Shown piece after piece: positions 46,184 through 53,983 of a stretch of 64,000 nt of DNA. Numbering within the stretch: position 1 is the first letter of the stretch; every line of letters begins with the position of its first letter. The position numbers were made by a program, and so were the translations under genes. The notes beneath the pieces are model-generated. The model was not told where the DNA came from. It did not search any database and was given only the letters and a program-made list of their open reading frames with translations. Origin of the DNA: Nitrospirales bacterium LBB_01. GTDB lineage: Bacteria > Nitrospirota > Thermodesulfovibrionia > Thermodesulfovibrionales > Magnetobacteriaceae. The DNA lies in assembly GCA_004376055.2 (NCBI GenBank), contig CP049016.1:1922001-1986000 (forward strand). The letters are read 5' to 3'.

Positions 46184-46227
46184 GTGATTTTCTTTAACAG
46201 ATGTTAAAGGAAAACGTAGAAAATCAC
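46184..46227. other. Nested inverted repeat after the methyltransferase gene
   Basis: GTGATTTTCT (46184-46193) pairs perfectly with AGAAAATCAC (46218-46227), and inside it TTTAACA/TGTTAAA form a second palindrome. No T run follows on either strand, so it is not a standard terminator. It could be an operator, an RNA-stabilising hairpin or a remnant of the R-M island border. Confidence 0.45.
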
Positions 46228-46274
46228 GATAATAAAGGTAATTTATGGAAAGCTTTGAGAGTCGGAGGCCTTAA

Positions 46275-47711
46275 GTGTTAAGGGCGTTTTTTATCGTTTT
46301 TTTTATTTTAACTCCGGCTTTCGTGGCTTCAACTTCTTCATTAAGCACCTCTGAGGCAGGTGATGTCTTTGTGCTTTTTGATGCAACAGGGTTTGATGAG
46401 CACATAGATGACGCCGTCTCAGGAGCTAAAATGTTTATCAATCTCCTTGATACCAACGACAGAGTGGGATTATCTGCTTTGAGTGATAACCACTCTATTA
46501 CAGTAGCTTTGAGCAAGCTTGACAGTGGCAGCACCCTCATGAAGTCTTTGGATAATTTAAATTCATCCGGCAATTGCTCAAAAAACTTACACACTGCAAT
46601 AAGTGATACCATCAATTACTTAAACTCTGTAAATCTGCCCGGTAATAATGGTTTGACTCTTGTGGTGTTTAGCGGTAAATCATGTAAAGAAGAAATAATT
46701 GACGATGAGATAATTGCCAATCTTACAGAAACTTTAATAAAAAAACAAATAAAAATTTACGGAATAGGCATGGTCAGGAATAATCCTGTTGTTGAACTTG
46801 CATCGGAAACTCGCGGTCAGTTTATCCCTGTTGCAGAAAAAGAAAGCTACACATCAAACGCAGTGATTCTTTATGAGGCGCTTAAATCACCTGAGTTAAT
46901 CCCCTTTCAAAGAGGCAAATTTATAGTTGATGAGTCAATTTATGAGGTAACTCTTTTCGGCGAAAAAATAAGTAAAGACAGTACGTTATTCTTGTACTCT
47001 CCTGATAATAAAAAATATACAAACAAGGAAAGCCCTGAATTCGTTAAATGGCACTCATACAATAAATATGATATAGTACGGATTACAAGCCCAGAGCCCG
47101 GCCCATGGTCACTTCAATTCGTAACCGGTAAGGGAAACAGGGCTTATGTTAACTCAAGCTTCAAGGTAGTGTCCTATTTTGATGCTCCGTATGTTCCTGT
47201 AAATGGCAACACAGTTATTAATGCACGGCTTAGGATGGATAACTTATACGTTAAAGACCCTGATATCCTTAAAAATATGGAATTTACCATGCTAACGGCT
47301 AAAAAGGATGAGGAAGAGACAGAGACTGATCTCAAGGTAGAAAAAACAGGAAATTTAAAAGGACTTTTCAGTCCATCAGAAGAGGGTCTCTACAGGATTA
47401 CATTTAATGCCTCAAGTAAAACATTAACAAGAGGTAAGTCGTTTGTTGTTATGGCCGAGAAGAAATTGAAAATACCTTCTCACACAATTAAGAAAAAGCA
47501 TAAAAAGACGGAAATGACTTTCACTGAGGCTGTGATGGTGTTTCTTTCTGTTAACCTTATTTTCATAATAGCTGCCTGGGGTTATATTAAAAAAGAGACG
47601 ATTAAAGTTTTGCTGCATCAGCTTTTAAGCATTTTTGCAAAAGTTGAAGATGTAAAGGTTTTTATACATCAACTATTAAACAGGAAAAGGCAGGCACATA
47701 AGCATGGTTAG
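46275..47711 (+). CDS. Membrane-anchored VWA-domain protein with degenerate metal site
   Basis: 478 aa, GTG start. A signal peptide (residues 1-18) leads an extracytoplasmic VWA domain (about 28-200), then beta-rich domains, and a C-terminal membrane segment (about 415-440) with a short basic tail. The MIDAS motif DxSxS reads 'DATGF' here, and the usual 'SDG' position reads 'FSGKS', so metal binding is probably lost. It overlaps the next gene by 8 bp, implying a partnership. Function unknown; overall build resembles uncharacterised VWA-TM proteins. Confidence 0.75.
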   Translation: MLRAFFIVFFILTPAFVASTSSLSTSEAGDVFVLFDATGFDEHIDDAVSGAKMFINLLDTNDRVGLSALSDNHSITVALSKLDSGSTLMKSLDNLNSSGNCSKNLHTAISDTINYLNSVNLPGNNGLTLVVFSGKSCKEEIIDDEIIANLTETLIKKQIKIYGIGMVRNNPVVELASETRGQFIPVAEKESYTSNAVILYEALKSPELIPFQRGKFIVDESIYEVTLFGEKISKDSTLFLYSPDNKKYTNKESPEFVKWHSYNKYDIVRITSPEPGPWSLQFVTGKGNRAYVNSSFKVVSYFDAPYVPVNGNTVINARLRMDNLYVKDPDILKNMEFTMLTAKKDEEETETDLKVEKTGNLKGLFSPSEEGLYRITFNASSKTLTRGKSFVVMAEKKLKIPSHTIKKKHKKTEMTFTEAVMVFLSVNLIFIIAAWGYIKKETIKVLLHQLLSIFAKVEDVKVFIHQLLNRKRQAHKHG

Positions 47712-48591
47712 GGTAAACTATATATTTTTCTTATTCTTAATAGAGTTTTGTGTTTTATTTTTTGGTCTTAGCATCCTTTTTTTTATCAGGGGAAAACGTA
47801 TAACTGTAAAAATGAAAAGTGCCGACAACAACCTTGGTGTAGAGGAATTCAAGGATACTCTTAACTCTGAACTAAAGAAGATTATGGAAAATGCGTATAA
47901 GTCATCGGAAACATTCAGTGAGGATGACGTAAAACTTATAATAGAACACCACGTTAATGAAGCAAAACGGGATTTTGTTAACTCAGCTCTTAAATCATTA
48001 GACGAGAGCAAAGGCGACTATCATAACCTGTGGCACAACCTCTACGGTTTATACGAAAGTGTGCTTGAGGCAATCTTTACAAAGCTGCAGGTCGTTAGCG
48101 GAGATGCTGCAACTCAACAAGACGATAATACAACAGACACACCACGGCTGTCTGATGAACAAATTCGTGCACTTCTTGCTACCCAAAAAAGACAAATGAT
48201 AGATTTACTTGGCTATAAGGAGGTATTTACAGAGCTTCTTGATGAATTTGATAAAATAAAGGGGTTTAACAATAAGATAATGGAGGCAATTGAGGAGCAG
48301 GCCGTTAATTCCGAAGAACTTCAGATAGTGCTTATGGACTTTGAAAAAGTAAACAAGTTCATAGACAAATGCCTCAAAGCGCTCGGTAAAAATATAGAAA
48401 GTATAAGCTCTAAAATAGAAACTTCAGAACACGAACAAGAATCCTCACAGATGGCGTCCCAGATTCTGAGAACTCAGACAAGGGAGCAAATAAAATCAGA
48501 CGATGATTCTGCAGGGGACAGTTTTTCTGGAACCTCCTTGATGGATACCGGCAGCAAAGAGAATTTGTTTGAGGAACAAATGCAAATATAA
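47704..48591 (+). CDS. Membrane-anchored coiled-coil protein, partner of the VWA protein
   Basis: 295 aa. One N-terminal membrane segment (about residues 6-28) with a short basic stretch, then a highly charged, mostly helical cytoplasmic region rich in Glu, Lys and Asp with coiled-coil character, and a Ser/Asp-rich tail. No family is recognised. It starts inside the last codons of the VWA gene, so the two are translationally coupled and likely form a membrane complex spanning both faces. Confidence 0.65.
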   Translation: MVRVNYIFFLFLIEFCVLFFGLSILFFIRGKRITVKMKSADNNLGVEEFKDTLNSELKKIMENAYKSSETFSEDDVKLIIEHHVNEAKRDFVNSALKSLDESKGDYHNLWHNLYGLYESVLEAIFTKLQVVSGDAATQQDDNTTDTPRLSDEQIRALLATQKRQMIDLLGYKEVFTELLDEFDKIKGFNNKIMEAIEEQAVNSEELQIVLMDFEKVNKFIDKCLKALGKNIESISSKIETSEHEQESSQMASQILRTQTREQIKSDDDSAGDSFSGTSLMDTGSKENLFEEQMQI

Positions 48592-48705
48592 TCTGTAGGA
48601 TTTTAGTATTTTTTTTTATTTTCAGTACATATTGATTTTAAAAGTCTTTTTATGTCAAAATCGTAGTGTAATAACTAAGCAAATGTCGCAAAGGAGGGAA
48701 ATATT

Positions 48706-49671
48706 ATTATAAGAAAGAGCCTGGTGGCGGCGGTTTTGGTTTATGTGCTGGCTGTTTCCATAAATTCTGATGCAGTGATGCTTGATCATGTGGTTGCCGT
48801 AATTGATAAGGACGTCATAACGTGGAGTGATCTATATAAGATGATGGAATTTGAGATGTCCGACAAATTAAAGGGTATGAAGCAGAGCGAAAAGCAGGCG
48901 TTGTTAAAAACAACAGAGCGGCAGGCGCTAGATAAGTTAATAGAGATGAGGCTGATACTGTCTGAGGCGTATAGGAGAGGAATTGGAGTCATGCCAAAGG
49001 AGTTGGATGCCGCAATTGACGACATAAAAGCTAAGTATAAAGTAACACAGGATGAGTTTGTTGAATTGCTGAAAAAGGAGGGCTTCACCTTTGAGGAGTA
49101 TAAGAGACGACTTATTGAACAGATTATTATACAAAAGGTAACGACAACCGAAATATATGGGAAAGTAATGGTGACGGATGAGGATGTCAAAGAGCACATG
49201 AACAGCGGCAGTGCTGCCTCCAACACCGGCTCAGACCATGTGAGATACAGAATACGATTGATTTTGATTGAAAAGAAAAATAATCCGCAAGAAAACAAAA
49301 AGATAGAAGATAAGATGGCAGAGATATATTCTGAGTTAACAAAAGGCGCTGATTTTGGAAAACTTGCTGCGCAGTACTCAGAGGGCCCAAATGTTTTAAA
49401 CGGAGGTGACATCGGATTTGTCAACAAGGAGGATATGGAGAAGGACGTTTCAGTCGTAGTGGTTGGAATGAAAGCCGGTGAATTTAGTAAGATAATAAAT
49501 TCAAAAAACAGCTTTAAAATAGTGCAGCTGATTGAAAAACAATCGGAGGATGTACCCGAGAAATATAAAGAAGGCGTCAAGAAAGAAGTTTTCGATGAAA
49601 AATCAAAAAAGCTTTATAAGGCTTTTATAAAATCTTTAAAAGACAAAAGAGTTATCAAAATTTTACTATAA
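48706..49671 (+). CDS. SurA-like periplasmic chaperone / parvulin, apparently with a non-AUG start
   Basis: About 321 aa. A SurA N-terminal helical domain ('HVVAVIDKDVITWSDLYKMM', 'LDKLIEMRLILSEAYRRGI') is followed by a parvulin PPIase domain ('IYSELTKGADFGKLAAQYSEG', about residues 205-225 and 'LNGGDIGFV'). The only standard start (GTG 48724) would drop the positive n-region. The in-frame codons before it, ATT ATA AGA AAG AGC CTG, complete a signal peptide '(M)IRKSLVAAVLVYVLAV'. AAGGAGGG at 48691-48698 points to ATT 48706 (8-nt spacing) or the neighbouring ATT/ATA. It probably escorts outer-membrane proteins. Confidence 0.82.
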   Translation: MIRKSLVAAVLVYVLAVSINSDAVMLDHVVAVIDKDVITWSDLYKMMEFEMSDKLKGMKQSEKQALLKTTERQALDKLIEMRLILSEAYRRGIGVMPKELDAAIDDIKAKYKVTQDEFVELLKKEGFTFEEYKRRLIEQIIIQKVTTTEIYGKVMVTDEDVKEHMNSGSAASNTGSDHVRYRIRLILIEKKNNPQENKKIEDKMAEIYSELTKGADFGKLAAQYSEGPNVLNGGDIGFVNKEDMEKDVSVVVVGMKAGEFSKIINSKNSFKIVQLIEKQSEDVPEKYKEGVKKEVFDEKSKKLYKAFIKSLKDKRVIKILL

Positions 49672-49735
49672 TGATAGTAAGTTGATTCTTTGTCAATAGA
49701 TGGAATTTTTTGTAGGCAGCCGGAGGAATATATAT

Positions 49736-50008
49736 ATGACCAAAGTGGATTTGATAGACGTATTGTTTGATAATGTGGGGCTTCTCAGAAATGAAGCGGA
49801 GGATCTCGTCGAGACTATACTACAGACAATGAAACAGACTCTTGCCGGTGGTGAGTCAATAAAAATATCTGGTTTTGGAACATTCAATGTAAGGAAAAAG
49901 AGGTCGAGACGGGGTAGAAATCCTAAAACCGGTGAGGATATTGAAATAACGCCGCGGGTTGTTGTGACCTTTCATCCATCTAACGGGTTAAAAAGTATGG
50001 TGGAGTAG
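49736..50008 (+). CDS. Integration host factor alpha-type subunit
   Basis: 90 aa from ATG 49736, chosen because CGGAGGA lies at 49721-49727 with normal spacing; an ATG 12 codons earlier lacks a site. 'TKVDLIDVLFDNVGLLRNEA', 'IKISGFGTFNVRKKRSRRGR' and 'NPKTGEDIEITPR' are typical of IhfA. The order ihfA then a small MerR gene is common in bacteria. The second IHF/HU gene in the window is at 34760. Confidence 0.92.
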   Translation: MTKVDLIDVLFDNVGLLRNEAEDLVETILQTMKQTLAGGESIKISGFGTFNVRKKRSRRGRNPKTGEDIEITPRVVVTFHPSNGLKSMVE

Positions 50009-50013
50009 CAAAG

Positions 50014-50445
50014 ATGTTAAAGCCAAGCCAGACAGTAAAGCCTGCAGCATCAAAAGATGCAGAACCATCGGGTGCACTTCAAAAGTTGTTCTATAAAATA
50101 GGCGAGGTCAGTAATATAACCGGACTTGAGCCGTATGTTTTAAGGTACTGGGAAACCGAGTTTGATTTCTTAAGACCTCGTAAGGGTAAATCTAAGCAGC
50201 GGATGTACCAGAAAAGAGATATAGAACTGCTGCTTGATATAAAGCGGTTACTGTACGAAGAGCGATTTACTATAGAGGGAGTGAGAAAAAAACTTGCCGG
50301 TAAATTTGTGGATGAAGAGACGTTGCAGCCGGAGATTGTTATTGTAAAGAATGCCGGAGACGTCAAGGCAACGATAGAGTCAGTCAAAGGGCGGCTTAGA
50401 AGTCTGCTTGAGGTGTTAGATCGGGGCGTAGCGCAGCCTGGATAG
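50014..50445 (+). CDS. MerR-family transcriptional regulator
   Basis: 143 aa. The MerR winged helix begins 'FYKIGEVSNITGLEPYVLRYWETEF' (about residues 30-54), then 'QRMYQKRDIELLLDIKRLLYEERFTIEGVRK'. No effector-binding Cys is visible and the C-terminal coiled coil is short. The gene starts 5 bp after ihfA. Its last eight codons lie inside tRNA-Pro (from 50422), so the two share sequence. Confidence 0.9.
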   Translation: MLKPSQTVKPAASKDAEPSGALQKLFYKIGEVSNITGLEPYVLRYWETEFDFLRPRKGKSKQRMYQKRDIELLLDIKRLLYEERFTIEGVRKKLAGKFVDEETLQPEIVIVKNAGDVKATIESVKGRLRSLLEVLDRGVAQPG

Positions 50446-50499
50446 CGCACTCGCTTGGGGTGCGAGTGGTCGCCCGTTCAAATCGGGTCGCCCCGACCA
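50422..50499 (+). tRNA. tRNA-Pro (GGG), CCA encoded
   Basis: Acceptor arms CGGGGCG (50422-50428) and CGCCCCG (50489-50495) pair fully. The D stem is GCGC/GCGC. The anticodon stem CTCGC/GCGAG encloses TTGGGGT, placing GGG at 50457-50459. The T loop is TTCAAAT. Discriminator A and CCA (50497-50499) are encoded. Its 5' third overlaps the 3' end of the MerR gene. Confidence 0.96.
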
Positions 50500-50525
50500 A
50501 TGATTTAATGAAGTAGGAGGGTATC

Positions 50526-50906
50526 ATGGATCTGTACAGAAAACCGGCAAAAACGGAAAAGCGCAGGCGTCGTAATCCTATCAGCAAGTTTGTGTTTGTT
50601 GTCTCTGTGATATGTTGGCTTTTATTTGTAGTCACCCTTGTATATATCGGCATGGCAATGCCTCAGCGCCCTACAATCTTCGATCCTAAGGGCATATATA
50701 CCACCGCCCGTACATATTGGGATACGGAGATGATTTCAAATGCGTTTGCATCTCTGAACATTACCCTTGCCATGTCTCTAATTGGGCTTGCCTTAAATGC
50801 CATTAGAATGAAAAGAGCCTCAGATAAAATTAACCCCTCGCTTTTGTTTATGACGGTTCTTTCTCTGACCGGAATTCTGATAATTTACTTCAATTTCAAT
50901 TTCTGA
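50526..50906 (+). CDS. Small membrane protein of unknown function
   Basis: 126 aa. A basic start ('YRKPAKTEKRRRRNPISK') precedes three hydrophobic segments at about residues 24-45, 74-92 and 105-124. GGAGGG lies upstream of the ATG. The sequence between segments 1 and 2 ('RPTIFDPKGIYTTARTYWD') is probably periplasmic. I recognise no family. It is alone between tRNA-Pro and a convergent kinase gene. Confidence 0.75.
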   Translation: MDLYRKPAKTEKRRRRNPISKFVFVVSVICWLLFVVTLVYIGMAMPQRPTIFDPKGIYTTARTYWDTEMISNAFASLNITLAMSLIGLALNAIRMKRASDKINPSLLFMTVLSLTGILIIYFNFNF

Positions 50907-50951
50907 AAAATAAGAGTTCAAGAGCAAACTTGTAATGTATTCTACTTAACT

Positions 50952-53420
50952 TTAATTTTCTTTAAACCTCAAAATAAACGCTGTTCCATTTGTTCTGTCT
51001 AACTTGATTGTCCCGCTGAGCTGTTTAACAAGCACAGAGACTATTTGCATACCAAGAGCTTTTCCTTCTTCTAAATCTATATCCTCTGGTACTCCCACAC
51101 CATTGTCGCTTATAATTAACTCAATCTCATTGTTGTCTAATTTGTGAACTGACAATTTTATCACGCCGTCTCTGTAGTCTGTAAAGGCGTGTTTTAAAAT
51201 ATTGGTAAAAAGTTCATTTATTATTAATCCGCATGGAATTGCAACATCTATCCCAATAGTGATATCTTCTATGTCCAGCTTTAAACTGATTTTATTTTTA
51301 CCGGCTCCTAATGAGAGAAAAATATCTTGTGCAAGACTTGTTATGTATATTTTGAAATCAATCTCAGCCAGCCTATCCGTACGATATAGTTTTTCATGTA
51401 TCAAAGAAATTGAATGAATTCTGTTGCGGCTCTCTATAAACATGTCTCTGTAGGTCTCATCCTTAACATAGTCAAGCTGAAGGGCAATAAGACCGGAAAC
51501 CAGTTGCAGGTTATTTTTTACCCTGTGATGCAGCTCCCGAAGGAGGACATCCCTTTCTATAAGGGAGTTTTTAAGTGACTGCTCTAAAATCATCATCTGT
51601 TCAATTTTATCCTCTACAGCTTTACGTTCAATCACTCCTGCCAGTATATCTGCAACTGATATTAAAAAGTTTTCCTCCGACTTGTCATACTGATGTCCCT
51701 CCTTTACGTATATATTTATAACCCCTAACACCAAACCTTTTGATTTGATTGGCACACAGTAGTGTCCATGACGTGTCATACCTTCAAACTGAAACTCATG
51801 GCCTGTGTCAACGACAGATTTAAATACGGTTTTACCAGTTTGTGCGGCAGTCCCGCATAAACATTTGCCAAGAGGCAGGGTGCTGCACGTTGTAAATGAT
51901 TGTAAAGGCATCTGTCTGTGGGCTTTCATTACAAGCATAGCAGGAGTACCTTCTACTAAAAAGATACAGCCCATTGAGGAGGCTGCTGAAATCCACGATA
52001 TATTACTGACTATGTCAAGCACTTTTTGCAACTTTTTATCCAATGGTATAAGCTCTAACGACACGTTCAATATAAGATTTATAACACCCTGAGTTAAGGC
52101 GCCCTCATGAATTTTTTCCTCTGATTTTTTTCTGACTATTACTCCAGCTATAGTGTTTGCAACAGTTTTTAAAAAGACCTCTTCATTGTGATTTCTGATA
52201 TGCCCATGATTTAAATAAACTGTCAGTATTCCCAGAAGTCTATCCTCTAAGGTAATAGGAACACAATAATGCCCGTGAGGTTCCATATTTTTATATACGG
52301 TTGAGTGCCGCTCATCTGAGGAATCGGATGAGAACACTATATCCTTCAATGAGGCAGACAACCCGCACAGGCATAAACCCATATGAACTGTTGAACATGT
52401 TGCTAATTGATCATAAGTAAAATTATGAGAGGCTGCAATTTTTAATCTGTTGAGCTTTTCGTCAAAAAGAAATATCCCTCCTTTTTTTTGTGAAGAAACC
52501 CATGGAATTGATATTAAAATTGCCAAAATCTTCTCCATCTGTTGCTCCAAAGAAACAGACAACAGCGATACATTTAGTATTGAATTTACTAACTCCTGCA
52601 GTTTCGTGTTTTGAATTATGTTGTCTTTTCGCAGGCGTAATTCGTATACTACTTCTTGCAGCCGCGTTTTTGATTCATAATCAAACAGTTTAACTACGCC
52701 AACCATGGAAAAAGCGATAATTATGGCAGCAACAGCTCTGAATACCTGGACTGGGATATTGACAAAAGACAGAAACTCCTCGGCATTTAGGATATTTGAG
52801 GGGAAAAAATCGCCTTTTGGAACAACCACTCCTGCTAAAAAACCGTATGCTATGAAAAATATTGCGGAGATTAAAAAATATTTTTCAATCTTCTCCTTTC
52901 CAATTATATAGGTTTCTTTGCAGTGTAGCCTTAAACCTACGGCAGTAAGTATAGCGCCAGGAAACGCAAGGAAATATCTTGACAATATTTGAGCGGTTCT
53001 TAGTGACGCCTCAGAGTAATAAGAAATAGTCAAAATAATCACTGTAATTGCCGGCACTAACCACCATTTCAAACACTGAGAAATATACTTAATAGTCACA
53101 TCCTCGCATGTTCTCAATGTCCTACTACCAAACTCAAGCAGAAAACAAAATGACGTAATAAGAAAAATAAGACTGGTTACTTTTAATATTTCATTGGAGG
53201 GGTGGCTAAGCAACAACATATCCAGCCATTCGTTAGCGCCATGAAATATTGCAAATAAAGACAACAGCCATATAACCTTTGAAAGTTTAAACTGCCCGTC
53301 ACTTTTTGGCTGCACAACAATAGCAATACCCATAAAGACAAAAGCTAATCCATAAACAAAAAACACGTAATGCATGTTGTGCATGAATAATAGCTCTACA
53401 AGTTCCATAGTGCCCCCCAC
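50952..53420 (-). CDS. Multi-span GAF-GAF sensor histidine kinase (HisKA_2 type)
   Basis: 822 aa. About seven or eight membrane helices (residues 10-240) are followed by two GAF domains (about 280-430 and 455-605) and a HisKA_2 kinase with the H-box 'LLRELHHRVKNNLQLVSG' and an HATPase ('INELFTNILKHAF', 'IISDNGVGVPED'). Both GAF domains contain the same pattern: CST, then G-x-C-L-C-G, then HGHYCVPI. That Cys/Cys/Cys plus His/His/Cys set could bind a metal or heme. No response regulator is adjacent. Ligand unknown. Confidence 0.9.
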   Translation of the reverse strand: MGGTMELVELLFMHNMHYVFFVYGLAFVFMGIAIVVQPKSDGQFKLSKVIWLLSLFAIFHGANEWLDMLLLSHPSNEILKVTSLIFLITSFCFLLEFGSRTLRTCEDVTIKYISQCLKWWLVPAITVIILTISYYSEASLRTAQILSRYFLAFPGAILTAVGLRLHCKETYIIGKEKIEKYFLISAIFFIAYGFLAGVVVPKGDFFPSNILNAEEFLSFVNIPVQVFRAVAAIIIAFSMVGVVKLFDYESKTRLQEVVYELRLRKDNIIQNTKLQELVNSILNVSLLSVSLEQQMEKILAILISIPWVSSQKKGGIFLFDEKLNRLKIAASHNFTYDQLATCSTVHMGLCLCGLSASLKDIVFSSDSSDERHSTVYKNMEPHGHYCVPITLEDRLLGILTVYLNHGHIRNHNEEVFLKTVANTIAGVIVRKKSEEKIHEGALTQGVINLILNVSLELIPLDKKLQKVLDIVSNISWISAASSMGCIFLVEGTPAMLVMKAHRQMPLQSFTTCSTLPLGKCLCGTAAQTGKTVFKSVVDTGHEFQFEGMTRHGHYCVPIKSKGLVLGVINIYVKEGHQYDKSEENFLISVADILAGVIERKAVEDKIEQMMILEQSLKNSLIERDVLLRELHHRVKNNLQLVSGLIALQLDYVKDETYRDMFIESRNRIHSISLIHEKLYRTDRLAEIDFKIYITSLAQDIFLSLGAGKNKISLKLDIEDITIGIDVAIPCGLIINELFTNILKHAFTDYRDGVIKLSVHKLDNNEIELIISDNGVGVPEDIDLEEGKALGMQIVSVLVKQLSGTIKLDRTNGTAFILRFKEN

Positions 53421-53513
53421 GTTACATACTACAGCTTCGCTACAGTTATGTCCCCACTCCTAACTGGCATACATTGTAACATAATCAAATGTCAACATGA
53501 TAATATTTTTTAT

Positions 53514-53747
53514 TGATAATGCAGTTAGCTCCGCAAAGAAAAAACTGGATTCCTGCCTTCGCAGGAATGACAAGAAAAAAAGGAATGACAGAAAAAAGAA
53601 GCTCACTCTCCTTTGTCATTCCCGCCTCTTCCCTTTGTCATTCCCGCCTCTTCCCTTTGTCATTCCCGCCTCCGAGCGGGAATCCAGTCCTTTTTTATGT
53701 ATCTTTAGCTGAAATAAAACTATGTACCTGAGTTAAGTATACAAGCA
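53514..53747. repeat. MITE-like dispersed repeat, copy D (234 bp)
   Basis: Same family: AGTTAGCTCCGC left arm, GAGTTAAG right arm and AAGCA end, ATTCCTGC/GCAGGAAT hairpin. A 22-bp unit beginning CTTTGTCATTCCCGCCTCTT is repeated so that GTCATTCCCGCC occurs three times (about 53614-53670), a copy-specific expansion. It lies in the 560-bp gap that also holds tRNA-Gln; nothing else is seen there. Confidence 0.85.
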
Positions 53748-53818
53748 TTTTGTTTATTTTGACAATTTTACTACTATTCATATACAATACGATTCTATGG
53801 GTTTTAGTGGGATGCTGA

Positions 53819-53890
53819 TGGGGCGTCGACAAACGGCAAGTCAGGAGTTTTTGGAGCTCCCATGTGGAGGTTCGAATCCTCCCGCCCCAG
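53819..53890 (+). tRNA. tRNA-Gln (TTG)
   Basis: Acceptor arms TGGGGCG (53819-53825) and CGCCCCA (53883-53889) pair fully, with discriminator G at 53890. The anticodon stem GGAGT/GCTCC encloses TTTTGGA, putting TTG at 53851-53853. The T arm is GGAGG-TTCGAAT-CCTCC. CCA is not encoded, unlike in tRNA-Pro of this window. Confidence 0.95.
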
Positions 53891-53983
53891 GTGCGTACTT
53901 TCGTATTTGTCGGTTATAGTGTAAAATAGAAGCAGGTTAATTGAATTATTAGTAAATTACCTTAAATATATGAGGAGAGCGGT

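Noticed and set aside
53497-53731. Overlapping 71-72-aa ORFs in repeat copy D
   Set aside because: They translate the MITE-like repeat itself ('CHSRLFPLSFPP' type low complexity) and are not genes.
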